This document shows, piece after piece, positions 27,377 to 42,300 of a stretch of DNA of 64,000 nucleotides. The stretch comes from Hetaerina americana (lineage: Eukaryota; Arthropoda; Insecta; Odonata; Calopterygidae): assembly GCA_022747635.1 (NCBI GenBank), contig JAKTNV010000041.1, positions 4,386,953 to 4,450,952 on the forward strand. Reading direction: 5' to 3'. Made by a program: the position numbers and the translations under genes. Position 1 is the first letter of the stretch; each line of letters starts with the position of its first letter. The notes below the pieces were generated by a model. The model saw only the letters and a list, made by a program, of their open reading frames with translations, had not been told where the DNA came from and ran no database searches.

Positions 27377-30300
27377 GTATTTGCCAACATGTTGCATGCA
27401 ATTTTCACCAGAAGATGAAGCAAAGTGTTGGATCCTAGCTTGTGCGAATTAAAAGAGTACAGTGGAAATCACAATTGTTTATTACCTTTTATCTCGAATG
27501 AGAGATTGAGTATTCCAGAAAATATGTTTAGATACATGATTCTAACCAGACTGATGTAGGTATGGTGCATGTTATTCACTTAAAAGGGAGAACGAGAGGC
27601 ATACTAAATGTAAAAGGCTCCAGAAATATAGTGACAAAGTCATGGATTGGAAAAAGTGAACTTGTTGAAAAGATCGATCATCTTTTGATTTAATTTATCA
27701 ACTTAATTTCTTTTGCACAAATCATTTCTCCGATAAGTTTAAAAACATCCACACAAAGAACTACTATTGTTAATGATTGGCCTCTCTCTTGATATGATAC
27801 AAAACACCAACCTGACTGTCAGCATCTGGAGGACGCAGGGAAGAGGGGATTATGGTGTATATGTCGGTGGCAACCGTCCTTGAGTAAGTGGCCGTTGTGG
27901 AGGATGGAGTGGCTTGGGTGATGCAAGCAGATTCATCGCAAATGTATTCATTATTTATGCACTGGCACGCTTCACACTTTGATTCCCAAAATATCACTCC
28001 AGGCTGAAATGAAAACCATATCTTTTTACTCACACAAATTGATCTTTGAATTTTGACACCCCTACATTTTAAGTAACAAAATTCATATAAATGTTATTAC
28101 ATTAAGTTCTATTCTAAAGAGATTACTACACATGAAACATGTTCATTTCATGGTATATTCTTTATTTAAGTAAGGCATTCACTTCCCTTTAATTCAAATC
28201 AGCTAACATGGCAAGGCAGGTAGGTAACATATTTGCTTAATTATCCAAAGGTATCAAACCTAACTCAAGAGTGAGCGTCATGCATTAATTAAATGGACTA
28301 TCAATGTTAATATTACCATAGAGTAAAATCTTAACTGACTGTAAACAATAAAATACTGAATTGCCATTCACATTCTTAATCTAAGAAATAAATTAAATAA
28401 ATGTACGTCAACCAAAGAGTTGGATGCCCTACAATACACAACAGATAGATGCAAAGATAGTTAATACATGAAGTAATGCTAAAATGTATAATTACCTGTA
28501 ATTAGTGAAATATAGGGTATATAAAACTGAGGTCATATGATGTATTTTACTTGTTCTTCAGACTGAGAAATAATTTACCATACTGCACTTTCCAACACTT
28601 TCTCTTTTTACATTATTACAAATCTCAGGTTTAAAAATGGTACATGGTTTATGAACTGCGAGCAAAAATGAAAAGGCTTATTGGAGTGCTTTTACAGTTC
28701 CAGAAAATGGTTCTCAAAAGCTCTTCCAAATGTTAGAAATGCATGGGCACTTTTAGATGTTTATATGATGATTTGTTTGCACTTCATACCAAACCCCAGT
28801 GGGCAACTGAAGAGTACAGAAAATTAATATTCCTCAGGTTATACAGAAGAATACCACTCTATCATCATACTATGGTTCTACTAATTTGTAAATGTAATTT
28901 CAGTTGTCCAAATATCTCCTTAACCAACTTTTTTTTCTACTTCAGACCAAGCAAAGACAGAGTGATGCTTATGGATAGATACTTCTCACCACCCTGGACA
29001 ATAAGCAGCGACTCCATTTATATACATTCAATAATTTTCAAACAACATCTAATCAAATACAAATCAGATATTTGGAAATGGTAAGAATGCATGTAGTGAG
29101 ATAAACCATATGTGTAACTTCAGCAACCCCCTCATATGGAGTGAATGCTATCAAAAATCTATCATCAGTATCTCATTCTGAAAATAGATTAATTGCAGTC
29201 CTCCACTCTCCTTCCCTTTAGTCAGCTCGGACTACATCTGATGTCCACTAATTGGTCTTCTGCCAACATCCCTCTCTCTCATTGTCGTATTGACCCTTGG
29301 CCTTCCTCCCCCTCTATCACATCCCTTCTTAGCATACCCGTTGTCTCTCTCAAGGTGCAGTTGCCCAATCGATCTGGTTTCTCTCTTCAGTGCCTTCCTC
29401 AACACTGCCTTTCCCTCTTTTACTTCTCTACTTCCTTTTGTTTTTTCCCATTATATCAGACTGTATTTGATCCTCAGCATCCTCCTCAAGCATCAAAGGC
29501 TCCTCTCTCCCATACCCTCTTGAGGTCCATATCTCTTTGATCCTTTCAAGTGCTACACTCTATGCATGAATCATGTATAGCTTCTGTGTTTCTAAATTTC
29601 TTGCCCCGGAGCATGGTAATCACCTCTTTTAGAGAAACAACTTATTAGCCTCAGAGCTATTCTATGTTTGATATTCATCAAAGCCCCTTTTTTGATAGAA
29701 TTATAATTATTAATTTTTAGAGGAACGTCGCAATACAAGCATGATTTGTTGCTCCATCTTTCTCGTAAAACAAAAAACATACCCATGGTGAATCATTTCT
29801 TTCCATATGAAGTAATGTAAAATATGCTGCTGTGTGCCAAAGCCATGCCAAAAGAAAATAAATTTTGGGCAAGGTTTATTCAAAGAAAATTACCCAGATA
29901 TTATTACCCAGGATTGTGGTTCACATTCACCTTCTCTTCTATCATGAAATTAAACCACTGGGAATGCAAATTTGATTTGTAGAAAACAAAACAGATTCTA
30001 AATAATAAGTTTATAATTTATAATACATTCATAATTCATTTTTGTGAGAAACCTATTGAGAGATTTGTTTTTACTGACTCTTCAAATTTTTTTGAAAATG
30101 CGACAGCATTATCATCACCCAAATTTTAACCGTCTTCTTTGTGGCTTTTTCTTTGGGGACATTTTTAAAACTACTCATAATATATTATTGAACTGTGTAC
30201 CAAAAGTCACAAATAACACCCCATAAGTTAGGACAAATGTGCAATCACATGCGACACTACAATGCCAGGGGAACTTGTGCTAAACACAAATGTAAACAGT

Positions 30301-33300
30301 CAGTGCAATCACTCTGGGAATCCCCCTCGCCTCGTCACTTGTTGTGCAAAATGTCACTTGCTAGGCGAGTAATTCTTGGGCACAATAGTTTTGCTCGTTA
30401 TGCAAATTACTCACTACCCGAGGCGCTTGTTAAGCGAGGTTCCACTATGTAGCAAGAAAGTCTGTTCCACGCAATGCAATATTATTTCTGAGGTGTGAGG
30501 TGCAAGACTCCCCTTGTTCTAATTTTTCCTCTCCCACTGCTGCATCTGCATCTTCTCTCTTCCACATACCATGGCTTTAGTTTTTTTTTTCAAATTACCT
30601 GCACATTATATCTCTAAAGATCGTGATCCATTGCAATGATGCTCACAGATTGTCCACTGTTAATGCAATGTCTACTGCATAAAGAGAAGCATGCTAATTC
30701 ATTCCCCATTCAACTTAATTTCTGAATAACCCACTCCTTTTGCTTCTTTTAAGTGCCCCTTCCACATGTACACATGGAATAGTGCTGATGAACGATGGCA
30801 TCCTCGTCTGATTCCTCTCTATTTGTCCTCTCTTCCATTTCTATTGCATCCTTCACATTCAAATCCTGGCGACTTGGTCCCAGTATGGTTGTTAGCATTG
30901 TGGCATTTCTTCCTCTCCTGTATCCCACCCCTCTTTGGGCAATTTCCTGTTTCAAACCTAGTCTCTTGGACTCAGCCAAAGGTTTCAAGCAAACAATGCA
31001 AATAAACGCCTGCATCTATCATCATCGCTGAGAGCACCATGATATATATACAGCAGCAGGCAGAGGAAGTGATGTGGCTTCTCCGCTGCTTGTAGCATCA
31101 AAAAAGGTGTGCTGATGCCTTGTTCCGAGTGAACACAGGCAATAGTGCTCAATTCTCCATTCACAGTTGGCTGGCTCAAAGATTACGCACGCCATCCTAG
31201 GTTCTGGAATACAACAGCTTCTCTTCCCCTCTTCCCATCCACGCACCTACGTCCACACAAACCTCAACCGCTGGCTGTGGCATTCCTATATTCCTGGAAT
31301 GCCATGGAAAAAGGCGCACGGTTTTCTCGCTGATGACTGTGAGGTTTTGAATTTTGGTCAGTCATAAGTCTGTTTGTAGGGCATAATTCAAATTCAACAT
31401 AGTTGTGTGATAATTTAAATGCTTTTACCACTTCCTTATAGCCCAGATTTTGTTAGATGAAGATTCTTCAGTAACACTAATTTATTTAAACTAAGTTCAG
31501 TCCAGCAGTTATCAAGTTTAATGAAAAATATTCTGACATCCTCCAAATTATTCTTCTTCTTTATAATCCATGCCAAGTTCTTCCAGCACTTCAAACATCT
31601 TGCTCCATTCAAAATTATCTAAGGCTTTCAACAAGTCTATGAATGCCAAATATTAAAATTTTTTCTCCTGGTATCTTAGGTAGAGTATAGTTTCCTTCAT
31701 TCCTCCACTCTTCTTGAAGCCAAACTAGTTTTCCAAGAGTCATCTTAATTCTTTCGGCCAAATTCAATGATGATTTGCATTATATTTTGGATTTATGTGA
31801 CTCTAGACCTTACATTTGGTCTTCTTTTGATCCGCTGTCCAAATGTTTAAAAGATTTGGACAGCAAAAACTGTGCATAAAAATTGCTCTGAAAGTTTTGA
31901 CTCATGATCAAAAATAAGGGCAGAGTTGTTGCAATGACAGGATTGCTTAGAACCACAGTGCATGTGACCTTAGCTGTCAGTCATAGCCTCTATCATAACC
32001 ACTACTCAGGATCCAAATGTTTTCAAAGGTGAAGTAACTTAAGAGGAAGTAATCCTGGATTTATGAGCTTGAGCCTGAGACATAAATGCAGTGTCAATAG
32101 TGGATACACTCTGGTTTACCTGACAGCAGAAAAGCACACAAGTTGTTCAAAAATCAAGACCATGCCCACAGTTTTTTCCAACATTGGCGGAGTTGTTCAT
32201 CATGAGTATATGTTCTAGCAGGTCAACCTGTTAATGGAAAATTCTACACTGAAATATTGAAGCATACTCATGATCATGCATGATGGTCACAACCGAAATT
32301 GTGGGTAGAGAACACATGGATCCTGCACCAGTACAATACACACCTTTGCACATCATGCTTGTTACGTGAATTCATTTTGCTGAAAATTCAACCAATGAAG
32401 GAATGTTATAACCTCAGTTATCAACCCAAAGGTTGGTTTAATATGTGAGGGTATAGCCCAGTAAACACTAAGCCCAATGGCAGGCATAATTTACACATCA
32501 TGGCACAGGGGCCAGTTCCTTTCCCTGTATCACCTGCTTCAGGAAAAATCTGTCACCCAAAATATCTCATAAGGTTGTGTGCCTTAGCTGCTGAGTGTGC
32601 TCAGAGAGGCATCCTCAGGAATCAAACCCAGGTCCAATGGTCAGTAGTCCAATGCTCAACCCACTGGACTACCATGCCCCCCCCCCAGGAATGGTATAAG
32701 GGACTTAAAAGCTTTTGAAGAGAAAAAAGAATTATAAATTCAATTAATTTTGTAAATATCTATTAATTTCAGATGAAAATTCTTAGCTAGCACTCAAAAT
32801 TTAGAAGTCTTAGACGAATTGTTTGAGACAAATATAGTCACTATGGCTGTTATTCCATCAGTATTCTAGAACCCTAATATTTTGTGGCCATAAGGCAGTT
32901 CTACCCTCTCACCAAAGGTACTCCTCCATCCCTGTTTACCTCAATTCAAATGGAATACGTACTAGATTTTAAAGCCTGTCCCAAGGTACTGAATACTTAA
33001 AATTGCATGACCTCACAAAAAATCACAACTTTAGTTCCTTAGGAAAAAATAGAAGATTTACATTAATTGTCTCCTTCAGCATATTGGAATCACTCTTTTT
33101 CAGTTCTCCAGAGATGAGAGTTTGCTCTTTAGACTCATGGTGCAAATAACAAAACCATATGACCCATCTTGGTAAAGCATTTCCACGAGAGTCTTCATTC
33201 CAAGTAGTTGAGCAAATCACCATTAACCAAACTACTCTCCTGACACGGTCACAATTTCTAGATGCATGCCCCCCCCTGTGGGTCACTTGAATGCAAAAAA

Positions 33301-36300
33301 TACCACCCACATGACCTGGTGACAGACCTTGACTGGTTCTCCTCCCCTTGAAATACACGTGCAATCTTCAACGCCAAGGCAAGTCTCTCTGTCCCTCCAC
33401 AGCATGCCCTCTGGGCAGGACTTCTCAAACTCATCCACACATCCTTGTTGGGGACATTATTCAATGATAGCAAAAAAAAAACAACATTTTAATTTTCAGC
33501 CACTTATTATCAGCATATAAGATAAGTTCAAATAAAGATATACAGAAATAATAATGTCCTGAATTCGATTAGAAAGCATGCACATACACAGGATACAAAT
33601 GTTTATTATGGCCAGGGGAAATTCCAAATCACTTCCATGGATCAGCCAGAAATCAAAGCATTTGATTATGTTGATCATAAAAGTTTACAGAATGAACTTA
33701 ATGCATATGGTATTGGAGGACCCCTAGATTCAATGACACTATACCATAGAGTTATGATACAATGTATGTCATGGTCAGTGGTATTTCTCTAATAATAGCA
33801 ATGCGAACATTGGGGCAAGTACCCCAAGGGACTATTTTGGGAGCAACTGTGTTCCTTGTATATGCAAATCACTTAACACTGAACTCCTTGCTCAGTCTGT
33901 GGCCTTCACATAAAGAATATGATGAAATAACATCTCATATTTTCATCTCATGTAAGGACTTAGCCTTTTCAGAAGGTTCACATGAACTTTCTAGTGACAC
34001 CCGAAAAGCCCACGGAACCCAAGAAAATCAGGAACATCCATTCCCATAAACAATACACTGGTCTTTGACTCCATGTGAATGAGTGGATGGCAGAATGGAC
34101 CAACAGTCATAAGTGTCCAAAGCCTTCTGATTGAGGAAGACCTACACTTAACGAGATCAAATCATGAATCAATGCCCTGCCAGACCACATCATCAAAATA
34201 AGCCCATTTACTAATTAAAAGAAGCAATCTTTGGGATAAATTTGAGAAGTGATAATGTATTCTACATCCTTATATTACGACATCCATATCTTTTCTGCTA
34301 TTGTTTTTCTGGATTAACTACTGATTTTTTAAAAATTTTTATTATTTTTCATTTCCATGTTACTTAATACTTTATTGGTATCAACAATGTTTAAAGGATT
34401 CTAATGGCAACTAGTCTTTGCGACAAAAACAAAACTGTCTCTTTTTTAGTTTTCATCCTATGCACAAAACTAATGAGATCACATTTAATGTCCTTTCCGT
34501 TTCTCTTCCAGTCAAACATGAGCATCACCAATTGTATTGACATAGTCTGTAATACCTTTGTGCTCATTTATGAGGATGCCAAAGACTCGACTTCTTCAAG
34601 AATACACAAACCAACGGCATGTATTGCATGAAAGGCAACATTTTCTCTTTGAATACACCTAGAAATTTGAGCAAATCTAATATTTTTAAGCAAAATAAAA
34701 AAGAGCTAAAGCATCAAATAAATATCAATCAAATCCAAAAAAGAAGTAAAACACAATTGAATTCACCTGAAATACAACTGTGCTTCCTTGGGCAGAGCCC
34801 TTGACTGACGAGGATATGGTCAAAATGAAGACAAAGTTGATCACATCTAATGTGGCAATCCCTCCATTCTTGTCCAGGTGGGCACACTATAAATAGATTG
34901 ACAAAGGTGAACTTTTTTATTAGCTGTAGTCTGCCAGATTAGTTTAAGTTTTTGATGAACACGCAGTACTGCCCTTGTAAGCCATTACTAGCAAGAGACA
35001 AAATATCCTTTAAACCCATTCCACATTATGCAATAACTCATCCTTTAGCTCTCCATACTATCTACCTCCCATACCTCCAAAGTGCCTTCATTCTTTCTTC
35101 CTTCTACCTTGCTTTCCCAGCACCCTCCCTCTAATCTTCCACACCCATCGCCATGATCCCATTGCCTCTCAGTACCTTCTGCATCCACTTGTCCTGTCTT
35201 GTTTGAATTTCCCCCATTAGCCCTCTCTCTCTTCCCCTTCCATGCCCACAACTCCATCATTTGTTTTCCTTCCCACACAAGTTATTTGCACCATCATTCT
35301 TCAGACCAGCATCTCTAAAACCACCAACACAATTACTCTGCTTATCATCCTCTTGCCTCAATCAACAAGTTTCTAGGCACTGATCACTATTTTAACTGAA
35401 GTCCCAATGCAATTACAAGGTTTGCATGAAAAGTATCGGTAACAATTTTTTTCCTGATGTGTGCATGAAGTGCTTAATTCAGACCATCTATTAAGTGTAT
35501 GCATGATCATAGATCATATTGGCATTGATAAGATGACAGTGCACACAATTATCATTGAAAATTTGGCATTGCAAAAGATCTGCCCTTAACTTGTCCCGAA
35601 GTTTTTGACCAAGAGCAGGGTCGAGTCAGTCTGCTTGTGAAGACCTTCTGCAACGACACTGCGATGATTCCCCAACCCCCTCACAGTCCCAAATTGGTAC
35701 CAGCAGACTGCTTCCTATTCCCAAAAGTGAAATCCCCCATCCATCAAAGGACACCACCATTGGACCCGAAGTGCCATCAAAGAAGCTTTCACAGATACCC
35801 TTAAGGACCTTCGGCCTACCAGACAGCCTTCGAGCCATGGGAAAGCCGCTCTGGCAAAAGCAAGTCGACTCTCTAGGGATGCGCTTTGAAGAATTTTGAG
35901 GCATTGGAGCAATATGTGAAATAAATCTATTTTTCCAAAACATTTCCCGATACTTTGTATACAAACCATGAATTTGAAAGTTTTCTGTGATGCTGTATCT
36001 TGTATGTCAGTGCTACACATTTCTACTCCATGCAATCATTAATACCCAAACTAACTGAGGTCAGTCTCTTGCTATCTTCCAACTTCCAGTAAATATTTTC
36101 CTGAGCATGCCTTTTCATTTTGTGGAAATTTAATGCAAGCCTAAGAGTGAATAGATGGACCTTAATCTTCTTTTTTTTTTTAGAATGGAAAGTGCGAGAT
36201 GCGATACCAAACCAAAATTATTTAATTCTCAAAGTTGCATTTTCTTTTACTGCCACTCTTATTTGTTGCTATTGCAATGAGTTACTTTGGCTTTTTCTGC

Positions 36301-39300
36301 CATCAAGTCTCATAATCATTAAACATCTAGGAATTTAGAGAGACATGAAAAGAATTAGCCACCTATTTCAAATGTGTCACATCTGCAAAACATGCAGCAC
36401 TTCAAGGAGCATGTGAATTATACAGGGTCGCACCCAAAAGTGGTAGGACTGATTTTTTTACAAGAATTTTATTGACAATGTACTTACATCGACTTAATAA
36501 TCTTCAAAGTATGCTTCTTGAGCTGCTACACACTTAGTATAACGTTGCTCCCATTCCCCGGACGCCCGCTGGAAATTCTCTTTGCAGATGCCGTTGATGA
36601 CCCTCGTCGAAGCCTCTTGAACGGCTTTTATCGAGTCAAAACGTCGTTCCTTGAGCTGTCTTTTCATTAGGGGGAAGAGGAAGAAGTCCGGTGGTGCCAG
36701 ATCGGGAGAATAGGGCGGGTGCGGCAACGTGGCAGCGCCGTATTTGGCCATGAGCTGTCTTACGACGAGCGCGCCATGGCAGAATTTTCGACACCATCTT
36801 GGCGCACACCTTGCGCATGGCCAAATCCTGTGAAATAATGCATTGGACGTTGGATGCAGACAGACACAACTGGTCTGCAATTTCTTCACTGGTTAAGCGT
36901 CGGTCTGTGTTCAGCAGTGTCCTCACTCTGTCCACATTCGTGTCGGTTCTTGCCGTCGACGGCCGTCCGGAGCGATGGTCGTCTTCAACGAGCTCCCCAC
37001 CCTCTTGAAACAACTTGTGCCACTCAAATACTGTGGAACAGCTTAAGGCAGTGTCCCCATAAGCCTGCTTGATCATATCGAGGGTCTCAGTTGCCGTCTT
37101 CCCGAGTTTCGCACAAAACTTCACGGAATAACGTTGCTTTAAATTCAGATTCATTTTGTTTTTCGACGCGGACAAAAAACTTGCTTCACTAAAAATGGTG
37201 TCCTCACTCAACGACAGCCCGCAGGCGACTGAGGCTGGTGTCGGTCTGTTACTAAGAGCCCCCTCCACCTTACCCTGCCAGGCGGACCCCCCTCCACCGC
37301 TCCGTTCACGCCAGAGAAAATCAGTCCTACCACTTTTGGGTGCGACCCTGTATGTCATGTAAAAATAAATAGTGAAAATTTCAAATGTGCTGCTGGAATA
37401 TTGACCGAAATATAATTATTTTCGACTGCATCTATAGAAATTTGAAAGCTGTGGCAGGAGTCAGCAGAGCTGCTACTCGTGACCCCTTTGTAGGTCACAT
37501 GAAGTACATGGCCAGGCTTCGTCTGGACTAAATGGGAGTCCAGATTAGTGAGGGTTTGATGTATATAAAACACTCACCTGACTATTCCAAACCAAATTGC
37601 TTTGATAGCCAAAAAAATTCTCTTGTATACTTACAGGGAAAATTCAATGGGCAGTATTAAATCATATATTTAGGGCAAGAATTAACCATGTGGCATCACT
37701 GCCCCAGCTTTTAAAACATTAATTAAAAATTTTTACTCATTACCAGAAAGTTTTGTTGTGGTTACAGGTGTAGTTTGCGTTGTGGAGGGAGAGGCTGCTG
37801 GAGGAACTGCAAAGAAATTAATTCTTGCTTAAATTCACATTTCTACTCTACTTTTCCAAGCAAGAATTTAACAATTCAATGATTACAAAACAAAGCCATA
37901 TGTATCTAATATTATAGACCAAAATAGAACAAAAAGAAAAAATATAAATATGAAGATGAAATATGAAACTTTATATAAATAATAATCATGAATATTTTCT
38001 CATATTTCTTCATGAAACTTGTTCTTTCAAAATAGAAATTTATGTTTCTTTGATTTGCAACATCAAGTATCAATGGTCCGTCTCTATTTCTGCAAAGAGA
38101 CTCCCGCACAGCATATCAAAAATGGTTTATTTTCATGTTTCCATTTAAAGAGTAAAAAATAGAATTTTCCCATCTCAGGATATGAAAAATTTGGTGCACA
38201 CAATAGGTTTGGGAATCATTTAAGTTTACTCAATGAATATATTTAAAGAACAAATATTAATTTAAATCTACTCAATGGCAATTAAAAGTATGGAGAACAC
38301 ATTCAAAATCCTTGAATTCATAATTTAATCACATATTTTAATCATAATCATTACAAGATACTTTTATAAGAATACTTGATAATCATGCCATTTATTAGAA
38401 TGAGTAATATTCACCCATTAAATGAGTTCTCCTTCTTTTCAAACCAATATGAACAAAGACAAACATAAATGAAAATCTCTTATGCGTACTTACCACAACT
38501 ACAGAAAAATCTCACAGTATAATCCATGCACATGCCAGACTTCTGTTCTTCATTGCTGCATACCAATCCTATGTCTTTATCACACGTCACGATTTGATTC
38601 GCCAATTGGTAGTCCAGCAATTCAGGCATTTTCTTAGCACCACCCTTCGTTGATTTTTTAGTACTTTTCGTTGATTTACTAAGAAATATGAACAAGGCAT
38701 TAAATATCACAACCAATAATTATGTGGCTATTTTATAACAACAAATTATGTAAATGATTTAACGCATGCACTTTTACGATATGGAAAAGTAATGAATGTT
38801 TAAGTTAATTAAGATATAACACATGGAACTAATTATTAATATTGTGATACCTATTTGAACTGCATTAATTGAAAAGGCCCAGATAATTTCAGTTTCAGCT
38901 TATATTTTTTGGAATTAAAACTGCAGGGCAAGAGAAATATTTTTGTGATGTATATGTTATATAAATGCAAGCATTCCTTGATTCATCCCATTATCAAGGG
39001 GTGAATAAGTAAGGGGATGAAATTAACTTCTAGCAAATGATAGAAATTAAAAGCAATCCACATGTGAAGCATTCATAAAAGGAGCATGCACTTATTTATG
39101 GCTCAACTTAATTTCTTTTGTCATCCAAACATAAACCTCATGACTTGGAGCAATCATTTGAACTCTTATCCAACGGAAGAAGGGTTATTGCCAGAGAGGA
39201 AATAGTAGCTGCTCTTTCAAATTCCTTATTACCCCTGCATTGCTGACTACAGATGGCAATCATCAGGTGTTCGTCATTTCCTTTAAAAATGCATTGGCCT

Positions 39301-42300
39301 AGGAGTATCCTCTATTAATATTATTAGTTGCTGTTTTGGGGCAACCAAGGGGAATGATTCAAGCATTCCAAATAGGCAAAAATACCTTGGATGAACTTTT
39401 GCAAATCTGCATTCAATATCATTAAGATAGCTCCCCCGGCAGATTTCACCATTGGCATTCCTGATATTTGCCAATGTTTCAAAGTCACCGGCACCATTAT
39501 TGGGATGGGAAACATTAAACCAATTGGTCCATCGCTCCTCACATTCCGAAATGTCTTCTTTCACTGTACGAGAAGAGGAAAGGCATCAAATGTTAGGGCT
39601 GGGTGAGTGGCTAGAATATTTTACAGCTTAATAAGCAATTATAATACAGGTCTTGACATGAATGGATTTTTAAATCATCCATAAAATTTTTCCTTGATTA
39701 TAGATTTTTTGTGGCCCCAATATAATATTTTCTTGAATATATTTTTAAGTGACCACAGCAGAATGTATGTTCAGGGACTATAATATTTACTGTTGCTACA
39801 GAAAATCATGCTTTGTGGAATTTTATGTTAATTAGAAATTTTGCCAACATTTTCAGAGTCTCAAGATGCCAGAAAACCATAAATCGAACAGTAAAAATTT
39901 TGAACCCATAAGAATAGAAAAAAATATCATCCCGCAAAGAGGGTGGACATGAAATGAGAATAAAAGGAAAATAAAGTAGCATATTCTGGGACACGGCACT
40001 CTCTGATAGCCATACTGAGTGGGGCCATGGAGGTGAAGAAGTGGAGATCTACAACAAGTGTTGGAAGGAGATTCCACAGGGAAGGATTGAGAATATCTGA
40101 ATATAAAACTGAAATGAAGAAAAAGAATGCACAGCACCCTTACCTTTGCATTCGGGCCGAACTTCAAGTACAGAGTAAGGCCAATCGCAGATGAGTTTTT
40201 CAGGATGGAACATCATGTGAACCCCACATGTCTTTGGAACCATTACAATGCCATCCAAAGTATCACTGCAGTGGTAGAACTGATGGCAATCCGTTTCATG
40301 GGGAAAGTTAGGGTGAGCTGGATCACAGTGCTCCGTAAATTTGGTGGTTGGGGTTGACACGGTGGTCTTTGGTGTTCTAGCTGATGTTATACCGTCCAAA
40401 GTGGTGTCAGGCATTTCAGTAGTCAATATCACAGAACCTACAAATTTTCAGATATTTTGGACTGAGTTCCAAAGCAAAGACTTAAAGATGGTAGCACAAA
40501 TAAATGCAAACTGATATTTCTAGGGATGGTAACTCAAGAGAGCACATACCTCCTATAAAGAAAAGACTCAATAATCCAAGTGAACGGCAAAAATGGATAG
40601 ATTGACAGACAAACATAAACGTCTTCATTCAGGTGAAATTGAGACCACTAAGGTCCCTTCTATACAGTGGGTTTTTGCTTTTATTATGGGTTTTTATCAT
40701 AATATATTAATTTTATGGAGTGCCCTGGGAAGATGGTCATCACTTGGATTACACATCCTTGCGCATTTCATTTCTTAAGGGTATTTTTGAGATCCCATTG
40801 GCATTTTTGTGAGTTTCATATTGATGAATAATTGTATATGTAATTCAGTTATTCCCATATTTTACACATTGTGTAAATTACAAACAGGATTAAAAATAGG
40901 AACTATAGTCATACCGGGTAACAAAATTTTTTAATGGCACCTGGCCATGGGGATCACAGCGGGGATGGTACAGTGGCTATTGTACTGTCTTCCCTTACTT
41001 CCTTCCTTTGAGGCCCCTGGTTTGAATCTCGGAGGTAGCAGGATTTTTCAGCAGTATCCCGATCCCTATTTAGGGTGGTACTACATGCATAGAGAGCACT
41101 TTGAGTGAGTACGCCATCCGTCAGATGGGACATTAAACTGTGAACCCCTTGGCACCTTTTGTTAGGAGTAGGCTAATGCAAATGTCAGGTTTCTCTCTAC
41201 CCTTCCTCCATTCCCTTAACACGGCAACTCCACCAAATTACCCACCTAATGTGAAAGGCACAAATTACCTCAGCAGTCAGTCACCTCCCCTCAACACTAC
41301 AAAAAACTGACCATAAAAATGTTCCAGACTAAATAAGTTTCAAAATTATGTTATTGCAGATGCATGGCATGTGAAGTCAAAGGAAAACTATTGCATTCAA
41401 TTCAAGATGTTTGAGAAAAATAATTAGTCAATGATTTAGGGAAATCAAGTGACGGAAGCAAATTCTATGGTTTCAAGGTTCACTCAATGGAAGTATTTGA
41501 TATCCATATTAAAAAATGATTTACTTTTCTAGAGACGTCGGTGGAAAAGAACAAAATCTTTTAATATGGCCAGAGGGAAAGTTTATCATCTTAATATATA
41601 CAAATACACCATAGGAAAGATAATAGTTTCAAATGAAAAACTGGATTCTTAACACTGACTTTTGCATGGGAATTTCAAACTACAATGTCATTCATTACTA
41701 AAAAATATTCTCTGCCATCCAAAAGGGCAAAATGCTACAATCCATATAAAGGGATTAAATTCATTTGATTCAGTAAAAGAGAAAACACAATGCAATAGTT
41801 TGTAACCAAACCCTTTCTATAAAACATGAATATATGGGGGATTTTAACAATCATGCTTTGTTAACATGTCATAAATATCCATGAGATCCAATAGAATAAA
41901 AATCTGCAAACTTAAGCACTTTTTAAAAAAGGAATTAGACACCAGAGAAAATGATTTGATACAAGCTGTAAAGGTAAAAGCTATGTTCTTGGTACATCAT
42001 ACATTGGGTGAGTAATAGGAAATATCACATGATAAAAACTTATTTGAGGAATACCACACAATGTTATCATTCATCAGGAAAAACAATCAATCTTTCCCCC
42101 ACTTCACCAATATATATATACCCCAGGTTTCCTCAATCCCGTTCACTTCAACCTCGTGTTGCACTGGTTGTTCTCCTTCAAAGCCCTGAGTTCATGACCG
42201 AAATACGCGTATCCGCTTTTCACCATACCATTGTATTTCCCTAGTTTTTATTTGAACTTTTGCCTTCTTCCTTTATTTTCCATTTGTTTTTTTTCTTTTG

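Larger units (their letters stand above)
36423..37350 (-). mobile_element. non-autonomous mariner with 34-bp matching inverted repeats and TA duplication
   Basis: Both ends start CAGGGTCGCACCCAAAAGTG and match for about 34 bp in inverted orientation (36423-36456 and 37317-37350). A TA sits outside each end (36421-36422, 37351-37352). At 928 bp it is shorter than a full mariner. The minus strand encodes a good N-terminus from 37154 ([59 protein letters not shown]) and, in another frame, the C-terminus ([36 protein letters not shown]). The middle with the first two catalytic Asp residues is deleted near 36785. Confidence 0.9.

Noticed and set aside
27161..27452. Tyr-Ile repeat ORFs on both strands
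   Set aside because: They are translations of an AT/ATGT microsatellite, not genes.
29193..29540. 115-codon plus-strand ORF
   Set aside because: Pyrimidine-rich low-complexity translation rich in Ser, Leu and Pro, with no motif or neighbour support.
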